A stretch of 64,000 bases of DNA from a virus. The translations under genes were made by a program, and so were the position numbers. The stretch spans positions 1 to 64,000 of the IMG/VR virus record IMGVR_UViG_3300046453_000081. One strand, given 5' to 3'. A model generated the notes under the pieces. The model did not search any database. It was not told where the DNA came from and was given only the letters and a program-made list of their open reading frames with translations. The stretch's first letter is position 1; each line of letters opens with the position of its first letter. This document shows, piece by piece, positions 24,913-32,764 of this stretch.

Positions 24913-25262
24913 TTGCCAATCCTCCATTGAAAACTATCATCTAGAAAATCAGGTTCAAAAACTGATTCATATGTTGCTTCAAATATGTCAGGCTTGCAAG
25001 GGTAGAATTCTCCTGCGACCCCTTTTATTATATAGTCACCTAAACTAGCCCTCTTTGTTCCTTCTAAAGTCTCAATCTCGAAGAATAGACTTCCTTCAGG
25101 TGTCCCATTTGGTTCATATCCTGTTCTAACAATATTGCCTATAAAGTTTGCTATTTCACCTTCGTTATATTCTTTGGCTACTCCATACTTACAAGGTATT
25201 TCCCTGACTAATTCAAATTGTACTGCTTCAATAACTACTGGTTTTTTACGATATTTTGCCAT
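24909..25262 (-). CDS. Conserved phage protein (GEFYPCKPDIFExTYE type)
   Basis: 117 residues. Starts MAKYRKKPVVIEAVQF and contains GDYIIKGVAGEFYPCKPDIFEATYE, a signature seen in many phages and prophages of Gram-positive and Gram-negative hosts. The role is not established. Confidence 0.82.
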   Translation of the reverse strand: MAKYRKKPVVIEAVQFELVREIPCKYGVAKEYNEGEIANFIGNIVRTGYEPNGTPEGSLFFEIETLEGTKRASLGDYIIKGVAGEFYPCKPDIFEATYESVFEPDFLDDSFQWRIGK

Positions 25263-25273
25263 TTTTACACCTC

Positions 25274-25669
25274 TTAATTTATATCAAATATCTTTTTAGT
25301 ATTTGGGAAACTTTTTCTAGATATATTTATGCTTAAAGCTGTTAAAAGGCTGTCTAACTCTTTTAACGTTACTACACCACTAAAATCCTTATTTATTTTT
25401 TCAATCAATTCATCAACCTTCTTTTTTGCCTTTTTGGGATTATTTGGCTCGTACTCTAAAGTGTATTTGTAAACACCTTCTCCAAGATTCTCAACTGAAA
25501 TTATGTATCCCGCAGAATACAATTCACTCAATCTAGCGGTATAGCAGTTTGCAACTTTTGAAAATTCAACATTAGTTACACCTTTATTTCCTGCTTTTTT
25601 TAACATTTCAATCATTCTAGTCTTTTGTGATGGTTTCCGCTTATTTGCTTCACTCAAAATATTCGACAC
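25274..25669 (-). CDS. Winged-helix DNA-binding protein
   Basis: 131 residues, GTG start with AGGGGTG. MIEMLKKAGNKGVTNVEFSKVANCYTARLSELYSAGY is a winged-helix pattern: the recognition helix is followed by the wing ISVENLGEGVYKYTL. Paralogue of the next gene upstream (25680-26060), so probably a duplicated pair of regulators. Confidence 0.75.
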   Translation of the reverse strand: MSNILSEANKRKPSQKTRMIEMLKKAGNKGVTNVEFSKVANCYTARLSELYSAGYIISVENLGEGVYKYTLEYEPNNPKKAKKKVDELIEKINKDFSGVVTLKELDSLLTALSINISRKSFPNTKKIFDIN

Positions 25670-25679
25670 AATATCACCC

Positions 25680-26060
25680 CTATTTATTTTTCCTTGGTTT
25701 CTTCATTAGTGTTAGGTCTAAATCGTTCAACATTCTCACTAATTCTTCCGAACTAATAAGGTCAGAAAATTTATTTGAAATTTCATTAAATAATAACTCT
25801 TTCGCACTTCCTACATATTTGTACTCATATTTTTCAGGCTCATTGAGTAAATAATATTTACAAAGTCCACCACCGATATTTTCAACAATAATGTCATAGC
25901 CTTTTCTTTGCATTTCACCAATAATCGCACCATATCTTAAACTAATTTTTTGTAGTTCTGTATTTGTAATTCCATTTTTTTCATTTCTTAGTAATTCTAT
26001 AATTTTTTTTGATTGAGATTCTACTCTCTTTCTAGATTCTCTATAAGGGGCTTCTATCAT
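25680..26060 (-). CDS. Winged-helix protein, paralogue of the neighbour
   Basis: 126 residues. KIIELLRNEKNGITNTELQKISLRYGAIIGEMQRKGY ... VENIGGGLCKYYLL lines up with the neighbouring 25274-25669 gene over the same winged-helix and wing; both end in a helical LISSEELVRMLNDL-like tail. Tandem duplication with divergence. Confidence 0.72.
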   Translation of the reverse strand: MIEAPYRESRKRVESQSKKIIELLRNEKNGITNTELQKISLRYGAIIGEMQRKGYDIIVENIGGGLCKYYLLNEPEKYEYKYVGSAKELLFNEISNKFSDLISSEELVRMLNDLDLTLMKKPRKNK

Positions 26061-26117
26061 ACTTATTACTCCTTTCTAAAACTTTAGATTATATAAATTA
26101 AATATCATTATATTATA

Positions 26118-26131
26118 ATTATATTTATTAT
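26118..26131 (-). promoter_or_regulatory. Dispersed element copy with possible promoter
   Basis: ATTATATTTATTAT then TTGTTTA, at the stop of the 26128-26382 gene. On the reverse strand TTAAAC and TATAAT lie 16 bases apart around it, a plausible promoter for the winged-helix pair. Confidence 0.45.
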
Positions 26132-26382
26132 TTGTTTAATAACGTTGCGAATGCAGGAGTGTGTTCTCCCATATATGCAATCACATTAAATTCAAAGAAT
26201 TCTATTGCTTCAATTTCATCCATTTCACTATTCTCCATTAAGATACTGATACATTTATCTCTGTCATACAGTGCAACAGGATAGTTACCAAACATTTCAA
26301 CATATCCAATTAATGCATCATCAAACCCATCTGCTATCAATATATTTTCATCAACATCTGCTAACATCTCTACAATATTCAT
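26128..26382 (-). CDS. Hypothetical acidic protein, 84 aa
   Basis: ATG 26382 after AAGGG. Opens MNIVEMLADVDENILIADGFDDALIGYVEMFG, with FNVIAYMGEHTPAF near the end, a pattern shared by many small phage proteins of unknown role. Confidence 0.75.
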   Translation of the reverse strand: MNIVEMLADVDENILIADGFDDALIGYVEMFGNYPVALYDRDKCISILMENSEMDEIEAIEFFEFNVIAYMGEHTPAFATLLNK

Positions 26383-26384
26383 AA

Positions 26385-26594
26385 TCAATACCCTTCTTCT
26401 TCATCACTAAATTCAATAGGTTTTACCCCAACCAATTCACCTTTTTTATAGACCACACACACATAATATAATTTGTTGTCAACGTCTAGCATAATTCCCA
26501 TTTCAGGCTCATACTCTAGTGTTTTAATAATTTGAGGTTTTTTATCTTTGTTGTACCATAATTCTGCATCAAATAAGCATATCTTACATTTCAT
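26385..26594 (-). CDS. Hypothetical protein, 69 aa
   Basis: MKCKICLFDAELWYNKD: one CxxC at the N-terminus, then beta strands. Stop is next to the following start. Not recognised. Confidence 0.68.
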   Translation of the reverse strand: MKCKICLFDAELWYNKDKKPQIIKTLEYEPEMGIMLDVDNKLYYVCVVYKKGELVGVKPIEFSDEEEGY

Positions 26595-26599
26595 CTTAT

Positions 26600-26929
26600 C
26601 TACCTCTTTTTCTCTATAATTCCCTTTTCTACTCTGCCATCTATATAATGAATTCGATATTCTTTAGTCATCCAAGGGCTGTGTTCACTTATAGGTGCGC
26701 CATAGATACATGGTTGGTCAGTTGCATCGTCTTCATCCCATTGTTCGTGCCATCTGTTGCCACAACATGAACAATCAAATTGTCCATCAAAATAGATTCC
26801 AATATCTTCTGCCTTATTATTTGCATCTTGATAACTATTAGCTTCAATGATTACATATTCCGCAACATCGTCAGCTACATCAAAATATCCACCACTGTTG
26901 TTTTGGCTGAAAAAATAAAACTTACCCAT
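26600..26929 (-). CDS. Conserved phage zinc-binding protein
   Basis: 109 residues. The phrases FFSQNNSGGYF, VIIEANSYQDANNKAEDIGIYFDG and CSCCGNRWHEQWDEDD form a known conserved phage pattern in which the CxCCG and nearby His should bind metal. The function is unknown. Confidence 0.8.
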   Translation of the reverse strand: MGKFYFFSQNNSGGYFDVADDVAEYVIIEANSYQDANNKAEDIGIYFDGQFDCSCCGNRWHEQWDEDDATDQPCIYGAPISEHSPWMTKEYRIHYIDGRVEKGIIEKKR

Positions 26930-26949
26930 GTCCCATACCTCTTTTCATT

Positions 26950-27111
26950 TTAGTTTGCTATCAATGTTTGTGGTTCAACATAAACAATAAATTCCTTTTT
27001 ATGTTTTTCGCACTCATTGTTTTCACAGATTAATGTAATTTCTAAACCTTTGGGGGTGTCTTCTTTTGTAAGGTATTCTAAATTTTCTCGACAATATGGA
27101 CAACTTATCAA
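26950..27111 (-). CDS. Zinc-ribbon protein, 53 aa, TTG start
   Basis: TTG 27111 sits eight bases after AAAGGTGG. (M)ISCPYCRENLEYL ... LICENNECEKHKKEF: two pairs of cysteines for one zinc. Otherwise unidentified. Confidence 0.62.
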   Translation of the reverse strand: MISCPYCRENLEYLTKEDTPKGLEITLICENNECEKHKKEFIVYVEPQTLIAN

Positions 27112-27151
27112 CTTGTAGACCACCTTTTAATTCAGATTTATCTTCGTCTTA

Positions 27152-27343
27152 CTAAGCAAGCCAAGTATTCGTCTTAGTAAATGCGTTACTAAACTCTAAC
27201 TCTGTTTCATAATAAGTAACTTTATCGCTCCCAAAATCTCTATGAGCAATAAGATACACATAACCATCTCTTGTTTCATGTTTAACTTTTGCCACAACTT
27301 TGTACTGAGAGTTTTTTCGTTCGTACACTTCTTCTAATTCCAT
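27152..27343 (-). CDS. Hypothetical protein, 63 aa
   Basis: Starts after AAAGGAG. Beta-rich (YKVVAKVKHETRDGYVYLIAHRDFG). No family recognised. Confidence 0.65.
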   Translation of the reverse strand: MELEEVYERKNSQYKVVAKVKHETRDGYVYLIAHRDFGSDKVTYYETELEFSNAFTKTNTWLA

Positions 27344-27395
27344 TAATTGTCGCTCCTTTACATCTTTATAGAGATTGCTTTTCTCGTAAGGCGAA

Positions 27396-27557
27396 CTAGT
27401 CTTTCAATTCACTCTCTAATTCTTCTATTCGCCTATCAATCCATTCTTTTTCACCTGCCATATACATTTCCTCACGTTTGTAATAGGCTTCAAGTAACTC
27501 TTCCTTTAATTCCTCAATCTCTTCTCGTTGTTGTTTCAGCCTTAATTCCAAAGACAT
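27396..27557 (-). CDS. Small coiled-coil protein, 53 aa
   Basis: ATG 27557 (AAAGGAG eight bases before it) gives MSLELRLKQQREEIEELKEELLEAYYKREE, an uninterrupted charged helix to the end. Probably dimeric. Confidence 0.68.
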   Translation of the reverse strand: MSLELRLKQQREEIEELKEELLEAYYKREEMYMAGEKEWIDRRIEELESELKD

Positions 27558-27591
27558 TTTAACATCTCCTTTACGACACAATTTTGATGAT

Positions 27592-27810
27592 TTAGTTAAC
27601 AACTGTCTTTTTTAATTCTTCTACCACTTGTTCTTTTGAAACAATAACATTCATTAGTTCTAAAGCCACGCACTTATTGACACTCGTATAAAGTGGAAAT
27701 GTCTCTAAAAATGTTTCCAAATGATTTATAATTTGTTCCTCTGATTTAATCGCTTGCCGAAGCAATAATTCCTTTGCTTCTTTTGTCATTTCCATTTTTA
27801 TCGTTTTCAT
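27592..27810 (-). CDS. Hypothetical helical protein, 72 aa
   Basis: MKTIKMEMTKEAKELLLRQAIKSEEQIINHLETFLE: helical, no motif. Lies between the coiled-coil gene and the 99-aa gene. Confidence 0.65.
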   Translation of the reverse strand: MKTIKMEMTKEAKELLLRQAIKSEEQIINHLETFLETFPLYTSVNKCVALELMNVIVSKEQVVEELKKTVVN

Positions 27811-27826
27811 TTTAGTTCCTCGCTCT

Positions 27827-28126
27827 CTATTCTTCTATTTCTTCCAATTGTTTAAGTAGTTTTTCTTTATGTTTTAATTCTTCTCTTAATGTTGCTACAT
27901 CATTTTTTAATGTAGTAGTTTTGTCAAATGCTAAAATCCACTTAATCTGCTTTTTATAAAACTCCTGTATACAGACTCCATTTACCCAAACCATTAACAC
28001 TAATTCTTCATATATGCCATCAATTTTAAATGATTCGGCTTTTTCCTTGTCGTTGCCCGCATATAATACATCTTCTTTATATTCTTCATAGTCACCGTAA
28101 CTACCAATTACCACATAAGTTTTCAT
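27827..28126 (-). CDS. Hypothetical protein, 99 aa
   Basis: Alpha-beta first half opening MKTYVVIGSYGDYEEYKEDVLYAGNDKEKAESF, then a coiled-coil tail (LREELKHKEKLLKQLEEI). The opening resembles short phage proteins that track 'ag..kekA' patterns. Role unknown. Confidence 0.7.
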   Translation of the reverse strand: MKTYVVIGSYGDYEEYKEDVLYAGNDKEKAESFKIDGIYEELVLMVWVNGVCIQEFYKKQIKWILAFDKTTTLKNDVATLREELKHKEKLLKQLEEIEE

Positions 28127-28177
28127 ATTAGTTACCCTCCATAGTTTGTTTTATTTCTCAAAATAATTCGGATTTTA

Positions 28178-28687
28178 TTAGATTTCAGATGATTCAACTT
28201 CATTATATTTATCATCTTTTCTCCAACCACTATTATATGGTTTAATAGTATTTTGAACCAAGTGTAAACATAGCTTCATCATATCTTCAATAAACTGTTC
28301 TTCTTGCTGTTTTCTTTCCACCATATCAATTTCATCGTCCATATATCCCCAAGACCAGTTTTGAATACTTTGTAAAGTATCACAACCACTACATGAACCA
28401 TAGTCAACATACGTCATCAAATATTCGTGTGCGCTTGGCTGATATGTTCTTAATGGAATAAGGTACAATAGTGTGCCTTGGTAATCACCATCGTTAATCT
28501 CTTTAATTAAACCATAATTATAGTTATCAGAATCCAAATCATCTTCGTCATTGTTGAAAATGATTTCTACTACTTTTTCAACAATTTTTTTATATGAGAA
28601 TTCGTTCCATAATGTAATATTTTCACGAATATCAGCTAATAACTTGTCTCTATTTTTGTCCCATTGGTCTACACAATATATAATCAT
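28178..28687 (-). CDS. Conserved phage protein with SGCDTL motif
   Basis: 169 residues. YVDYGSCSGCDTLQSIQ in the middle is a recognisable conserved phage phrase, with two Cys that may bind metal. N-terminal helices are acidic. Function unknown. Confidence 0.75.
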   Translation of the reverse strand: MIIYCVDQWDKNRDKLLADIRENITLWNEFSYKKIVEKVVEIIFNNDEDDLDSDNYNYGLIKEINDGDYQGTLLYLIPLRTYQPSAHEYLMTYVDYGSCSGCDTLQSIQNWSWGYMDDEIDMVERKQQEEQFIEDMMKLCLHLVQNTIKPYNSGWRKDDKYNEVESSEI

Positions 28688-28710
28688 ATTATCAATCCTA
28701 TCTATTGTTT

Positions 28711-28992
28711 TTACAGTCTACTAAACTCTACTATTTCATTGTTAGAAGTGTCGATTTCAACACACAATCTCTCTTTATTGAACAACCCATTCAAAACACC
28801 TAACAAACCAACTTTACATACCCCATCTCTTTCTCCTACAACAATAGTTGGATGGTCAGCCAATACTTCATTGCATACAACTCTATTATTTACAAGTTCT
28901 GTAATTGCTTGTCTATCAATAACTAACATTTGATTCAAAAGATTAATAATATCATCTAAAGTTATTTTTTGACTTTTTTCACCTGTCACCAT
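28711..28992 (-). CDS. Hypothetical protein, 93 aa
   Basis: ATG 28992 lies behind GGAGAGG and overlaps the upstream gene by 14 bases. MVTGEKSQKITLDDIINLLNQMLVIDRQAITELVNNRVVCNEVLADHPTI: the phrase around NRVVCNEVLADHPTI occurs in other phage small proteins. Role unknown. Confidence 0.7.
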   Translation of the reverse strand: MVTGEKSQKITLDDIINLLNQMLVIDRQAITELVNNRVVCNEVLADHPTIVVGERDGVCKVGLLGVLNGLFNKERLCVEIDTSNNEIVEFSRL

Positions 28993-29278
28993 TTTCAGCG
29001 TCCTCTCCTTCATCTGTAAATACACCATCAATGATATCTTCCATGTCATCTCTATCTAAGCTAAACATTAACTCTCTGACTGTTTCTTCGAAAATCTCAT
29101 GTGGAACTACTTCTTTTGCAAATTCATCTTCATCTATGATTATTTGTTTAGCAACTTCCAATCCCTGTATGAAATAATGAATGTCTCTCACAGGAAAGTT
29201 GTTTACCGCTTGAAATTTACTGTCTTTATGCCTATCTATACATTGGTCGATTGTATCAATAATCCCCTCATATAACAT
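28979..29278 (-). CDS. Hypothetical acidic protein, 99 aa
   Basis: Helical, ends in an acidic tail DDMEDIIDGVFTDEGEDAENGDR. No family recognised. Confidence 0.68.
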   Translation of the reverse strand: MLYEGIIDTIDQCIDRHKDSKFQAVNNFPVRDIHYFIQGLEVAKQIIIDEDEFAKEVVPHEIFEETVRELMFSLDRDDMEDIIDGVFTDEGEDAENGDR

Positions 29279-29284
29279 ATTTGT

Positions 29285-29653
29285 CTACAACCATTCGCTA
29301 TGATTTAATTGTTCTGAAATTACTCTTGCCTGATGTCCGTAATAACCATTATGGTCATTGTACGCTACAAACTGAAGAACTCCCCTGTCAGTTATTAGGT
29401 CTACAAACATTACTTGTTCATTATAAAAATCATTAAATGATTCTTTATTTAATGCTGTATCTGTAATTTGAATATCCGTCAAATTAGCCCCAATATATGA
29501 ATCTGTATCCTCTTCTGACATGAAGTATCCCCAATCCTCACAACATGATTGGTAACTGTCAATCAATAGACTAATAACTTGTTTATTAGTTTTGATTTGA
29601 TAGCCCGCTTCACCACGAACATCTACTTCTTCTATATTCAATATTTTTTCCAT
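29285..29653 (-). CDS. Conserved phage protein (DUF7448-like)
   Basis: 122 residues from ATG 29653 (GGGAG at eight bases). YQIKTNKQVISLLIDSYQSCCEDWGYFMSEEDTDSYIGA matches a conserved phage pattern of CCE.WGYF..E.....FIGA. No activity known. Confidence 0.76.
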   Translation of the reverse strand: MEKILNIEEVDVRGEAGYQIKTNKQVISLLIDSYQSCCEDWGYFMSEEDTDSYIGANLTDIQITDTALNKESFNDFYNEQVMFVDLITDRGVLQFVAYNDHNGYYGHQARVISEQLNHSEWL

Positions 29654-29700
29654 TATTTTCACTCCCTAATTTTTAATTCATAATTTCTTCATAATGCGTA

Positions 29701-29874
29701 TTAGTCAAAAACTAATCTTCCTTTAAAAAAGAATTGATACAGCTTTCCATCAAATACCTTTTTAACCTTGCACATATAGGTATCAACACTGTTAACTCTA
29801 ATGGTTTCACCTATTTCATATTCGAATTTCGTTCTTTGTGGTTCATCATTGCCAAGCACAATATACTTTTCCAT
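29701..29874 (-). CDS. Hypothetical protein, 57 aa
   Basis: ATG 29874 with GAGGTGAT. All-beta in appearance (FEYEIGETIRVNSVDTYMCKVKKVF). Its last residues VFD end in TAA just before the intergenic stretch preceding 29285-29653. No family recognised. Confidence 0.66.
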   Translation of the reverse strand: MEKYIVLGNDEPQRTKFEYEIGETIRVNSVDTYMCKVKKVFDGKLYQFFFKGRLVFD

Positions 29875-29942
29875 TTTATCACCTCAATATGTCACAATTA
29901 AATTCTAAGACTACCTTTCCTCGAATTGTAACGTAATTAACT

Positions 29943-30353
29943 TTATGAAACTGGTTCAGCAAGAAGAATTTTATCTCGTCCCTGAAACCAAACATCAGGT
30001 TGGATTTTGAAGTCTATTCTCGTTGCGTACCTTATTCTTGTTTCAAGTTCCATTCGATGATTTGCATAACTACTCCAATACTCCTTTTTGTCTAGGTATT
30101 GATATAGCTTTTGTTCATCATTAGGCAACGTTCCATATCTTTTTTCAAACTCTTCAACTGGCATAATCATTGAAATATCTAAATCTCTTGGGTATGGTTT
30201 CCATAAAACAGAACCAACAAGATATACAGGATAGCCTTCCTCATTTGCAACTTCTTGGGCGTATTCTCTAATTGTTAAGAAAGTTTCCCAAGTCATATGG
30301 TGATAGTCATATTGTGGTTGCGGTTCGTGTTTTGTGTATTTTGGTTGAATCAC
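29943..30353 (-). CDS. Putative nucleotidyltransferase-like protein
   Basis: 136 residues from GTG 30353 (AAAGGAG eight bases upstream). YPVYLVGSVLWKPYPRDLDISMIMP has the G-S...D-x-D arrangement of a minimal nucleotidyltransferase, and FKIQPDVWFQGRDK is at the end. It could also be an inactive relative. The longer open frame reads through the neighbouring 41-aa gene and is not preferred. Confidence 0.68.
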   Translation of the reverse strand: MIQPKYTKHEPQPQYDYHHMTWETFLTIREYAQEVANEEGYPVYLVGSVLWKPYPRDLDISMIMPVEEFEKRYGTLPNDEQKLYQYLDKKEYWSSYANHRMELETRIRYATRIDFKIQPDVWFQGRDKILLAEPVS

Positions 30354-30357
30354 AATC

Positions 30358-30483
30358 TCAACTCCTTTTCTCTTGACGTAGCAACCTAATTTGTTCAAAC
30401 AATGACCTCACATCGTCCATTATGTGTAATTTATTATCTAAACTTTGATGAGTTTCAATTATTTCAAGTAATTTCTTTTCCAT
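30358..30483 (-). CDS. Small helical protein, 41 aa
   Basis: ATG 30483 behind AAAGGAG. MEKKLLEIIETHQSLDNKLHIMDDVRSLFEQIRLLRQ: one amphipathic helix. Its end forms the ribosome binding site of the next gene. Confidence 0.6.
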   Translation of the reverse strand: MEKKLLEIIETHQSLDNKLHIMDDVRSLFEQIRLLRQEKRS

Positions 30484-30550
30484 TTCCTCAACTCCTTTAC
30501 GTCTAAGTATCAGTCAATTATTCCGCATTAGTAGACTCTCGCATAAAGAA

Positions 30551-30643
30551 TTAGTCAAACCAATCCCAATCGTCTGATACAACTATTATACCGAAGACAA
30601 CAACTAGGATTATCATTATAACTATCGTCCAAAATGTACCCAT
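30551..30643 (-). CDS. Tiny membrane protein ending in DDWDWFD (copy 2)
   Basis: 30 residues, MGTFWTIVIMIILVVVFGII plus acidic aromatic tail. The second ATG of ATGATG (30643) was chosen from the GGAGG spacing and from alignment with the copy at 15476-15571; 21 or so positions are identical or conservative. Confidence 0.74.
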   Translation of the reverse strand: MGTFWTIVIMIILVVVFGIIVVSDDWDWFD

Positions 30644-30780
30644 CATAATTCCTCCCAATTCACTACAGTTGTTAAAAAGAACTGCTCACAATCTTTAAAA
30701 ACTTCATTGCAGTCAGGACAGTACATATGCCCATCATCTTGACTAACTGCATCTTCATGGACACATTCATTTTTCAGCAC
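30643..30780 (-). CDS. Small zinc-binding protein, 45 aa
   Basis: GTG 30780 with AGAGG five bases upstream. NECVHEDAVSQDDGHMYCPDCNEVF has the C.H ... CPDC arrangement of a zinc ribbon. Its stop overlaps the start of the tiny membrane protein (ATGATG), suggesting coupled expression. Confidence 0.6.
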   Translation of the reverse strand: MLKNECVHEDAVSQDDGHMYCPDCNEVFKDCEQFFLTTVVNWEEL

Positions 30781-30840
30781 ACTCACCTCTTGTTACGTGA
30801 TAGTTGTTCTTGATAAATAAAGCCATCATATAATTGTTTA

Positions 30841-31032
30841 TCAAAGACAAGCAACAACATCATTGACCAAGTAAGCGTATTTCTTAATCCACTTCATGTT
30901 CTCCCATGCTTTTTGATTAGTGTATTCGTCTTTCTTTGGTTTGGGGTAAACACTATCTGACCAACCATTTTCGATGTGGTTGAAATAAATAACACCCCTA
31001 TCATTAATCATGTTCCATACTGTAATTTTCAT
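30841..31032 (-). CDS. Hypothetical protein, 63 aa
   Basis: MKITVWNMINDRGVIYFNHIENGWSDSVYPKPKKDE: beta hairpin followed by a helix rich in Trp and Lys. Not recognised. Confidence 0.66.
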   Translation of the reverse strand: MKITVWNMINDRGVIYFNHIENGWSDSVYPKPKKDEYTNQKAWENMKWIKKYAYLVNDVVACL

Positions 31033-31086
31033 CTTTTTACTCCTTTTAGTGGTACATCACAGTTGTCTATATCTTCGGATTGCGAA

Positions 31087-31335
31087 TTAGTCATACTGTT
31101 CGTCCCAATGCTCAACGATACCTCTTGTATAAGTCCATACTCCATTTTTTTCTAGTCTTTCTAAAGTAATTTCTACTGGAACATAATCTGAACATAACTC
31201 ATTTGAGATAACGTCTAAAGCCATTATCTCTGTAGGTAAAAAACAGTTTTCTGATAAATTCATTGTGTCTTCTTCTATTTCAAAATCATAATAAATATCT
31301 TCTTGATATTGGTAAGCCAATGCCCAAAATGTCAT
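31087..31335 (-). CDS. Hypothetical acidic protein, 82 aa
   Basis: MTFWALAYQYQEDIYYDFEIEEDTMNLSENCFLPTEIMALD. Strongly acidic and aromatic. Family unknown. Confidence 0.66.
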   Translation of the reverse strand: MTFWALAYQYQEDIYYDFEIEEDTMNLSENCFLPTEIMALDVISNELCSDYVPVEITLERLEKNGVWTYTRGIVEHWDEQYD

Positions 31336-31401
31336 TCCATTCTTCTCCTTTAATTACGTCTAAATTTGAGTCGTTAATGACCTGACCTATAGATTGTGTA
31401 G

Positions 31402-31635
31402 TTAACCTCTTTGAGATTCGATAAACTTTTTAATCTGTATTAACTCTCTCATATTTCTGAAATATAGTAACCCTGTACATTCATCTACTATTATAGATAA
31501 TTGCTTTTGAAAGTCTGCTCTCAATGATGAAGGACAGTCAATTTGGTTAGGGGTTGCGTATTTGAAACCTCCATCACTCTCATGGCAACATTGGTCAAAC
31601 ATGTTCCAGTAACAATGTTTATTGTTACATTCCAT
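31402..31635 (-). CDS. Cysteine-rich protein, 77 aa
   Basis: MECNNKHCYWNMFDQCCHES ... QIDCPSSLRADF: a five-cysteine N-terminal cluster reminiscent of phage proteins with 'C.W.....C' zinc sites, then a helical tail. ATG follows AAGGGGAAG. Confidence 0.68.
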   Translation of the reverse strand: MECNNKHCYWNMFDQCCHESDGGFKYATPNQIDCPSSLRADFQKQLSIIVDECTGLLYFRNMRELIQIKKFIESQRG

Positions 31636-31665
31636 TCCAACTTCCCCTTTCTTATATTTAATTTT

Positions 31666-31803
31666 TTATCTACTATATAATTCGTTAAGAGAGGGGGCAT
31701 TTTCCATCTTATGATATGCTGAAGATTGCCCATTCCCCCATCCGAAAGCATAAGAGATTAAGCAGACAATAATTAATAAACTAATCTTTATACACTTTAC
31801 CAA
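31666..31803 (-). CDS. Small secreted or membrane protein, 45 aa
   Basis: TTG 31803 six bases after AGAGGTGA. (M)VKCIKISLLIIVCLISYAFGWGNG is a signal peptide or single membrane anchor, followed by a short polar part SSAYHKMENAPSLNELYSR. It is shadowed by another open frame on the same strand (31521-31751), which lacks a ribosome binding site. Confidence 0.58.
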   Translation of the reverse strand: MVKCIKISLLIIVCLISYAFGWGNGQSSAYHKMENAPSLNELYSR

Positions 31804-31827
31804 TTCTGTTCACCTCTTATTTTATTT

Positions 31828-32226
31828 TTAACTCCAAATCCTGTGCTTTTCCGCTACCCATTCATTCCCATCGTACTCTTCAATTGTCCATTCAACATCA
31901 TCAGGAATTTCAACTATTTTAATTCTAGAATATCTACTATTCGCTTTCTCGCCCAATTCCTCTACTAATGCTACCAAATCAGGGTCATTTCTTTCATAAT
32001 CGCAATCAAGCCATTCGATTTTTTCGGTTTTCTCTCCGAAATCTGTTAGTGATGGCTGAACAAATAAACCATCATACTCCTTATTCACCTTTTTATACAC
32101 TAAGTTTCCACCACTAAAATCTTGGTCGTAAAAGTATGTCTCTAACCCTTTTCTTCTTCTGTATTCATGGATAGCTAGATTTGATATACCGAATCCACCA
32201 TAACAGTCATTTATCATTATTTTCAT
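31828..32226 (-). CDS. Conserved phage protein (NDCYGGFGIS)
   Basis: 132 residues from ATG 32226; upstream GGAGTGAT serves as ribosome binding site. Opens MKIMINDCYGGFGISNLA; later RNDPDLVALVEELGEKANS and IKIVEIPDDVEWTIEEYDG ... HRIW. This domain layout is very common among phages of many hosts. Function unknown. Confidence 0.82.
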   Translation of the reverse strand: MKIMINDCYGGFGISNLAIHEYRRRKGLETYFYDQDFSGGNLVYKKVNKEYDGLFVQPSLTDFGEKTEKIEWLDCDYERNDPDLVALVEELGEKANSRYSRIKIVEIPDDVEWTIEEYDGNEWVAEKHRIWS

Positions 32227-32238
32227 TATATTTATCAC
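32225..32238 (-). repeat. Dispersed element copy over a start codon
   Basis: ATTATATTTATCAC lies over the ribosome binding site and ATG of the 31828-32226 gene. GTGAT of the element doubles as part of the extended Shine-Dalgarno sequence. Confidence 0.5.
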
Positions 32239-32243
32239 TCCGT

Positions 32244-32456
32244 TTAATTTACTAGACTTATTGGTACAGTATTTAATTCTCTACAATATGGACACAACAC
32301 TGTTGGATTTCTATTGCTAAAATCTTTTGGTTCAAATCTTTTTATGATTGTTTGATTGCAATTCCAACAATTCATTTTTGCCAATGGTAGCTTTCTAAAC
32401 AACCAAGAGTATAAGCTATCATATGATTCAAAATAACTTACCATTCTTGGTTTCAA
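32244..32456 (-). CDS. Zinc-ribbon protein, 70 aa
   Basis: CWNC ... CPYC (residues 30-58) makes a treble-clef or ribbon. TTG 32456 or ATG four codons later; the stop of the preceding gene overlaps. Not recognised further. Confidence 0.65.
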   Translation of the reverse strand: MKPRMVSYFESYDSLYSWLFRKLPLAKMNCWNCNQTIIKRFEPKDFSNRNPTVLCPYCRELNTVPISLVN

Positions 32457-32764
32457 TCATAACCCCAACCGTAATAATCTTGAGGAATATATTGAAACAT
32501 TAATGGTATTAGATTTTTCGTTATACACATACAATGTCTGCAAGCAGTCCCTTCCCAAGAAAAACCATTACCATAATTTGAATAAATTGTTACATCTTCA
32601 TCATTGTTGCATTTACATTCTCTTTCAGGGTATGTTCTCCAATTCTCCCACATTTCATCGAATGTTTCATAGAGAGCAGGTATGCAAACATCACATGTTC
32701 CGTCATATTCATAATGTAGTACTAAACCATCTTTGAATGTTACTGTTCCGCTTGAATGACTCAT
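32453..32764 (-). CDS. Cysteine-rich phage protein, 103 aa
   Basis: Cys at CDVC, CKC and CRHCMC; opens MSHSSGTVTFKDGLVLHYEYDGTCDVC, a phrase seen in phage proteins of unknown function. Probably zinc-binding. Its ATG is flanked by AAAGGGATGAT. Confidence 0.72.
   Translation of the reverse strand: MSHSSGTVTFKDGLVLHYEYDGTCDVCIPALYETFDEMWENWRTYPERECKCNNDEDVTIYSNYGNGFSWEGTACRHCMCITKNLIPLMFQYIPQDYYGWGYD

Noticed and set aside
28196-28220. Dispersed-element match inside the 28178-28687 gene
   Set aside because: It encodes ordinary codons (DDKYNE) and has no promoter context; probably chance in AT-rich coding DNA. The same applies to the match near 44430.
31521-31751. 76-aa reverse-strand open frame
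   Set aside because: Overlaps two frames with good ribosome binding sites (31402-31635 and 31666-31803) and has none itself.
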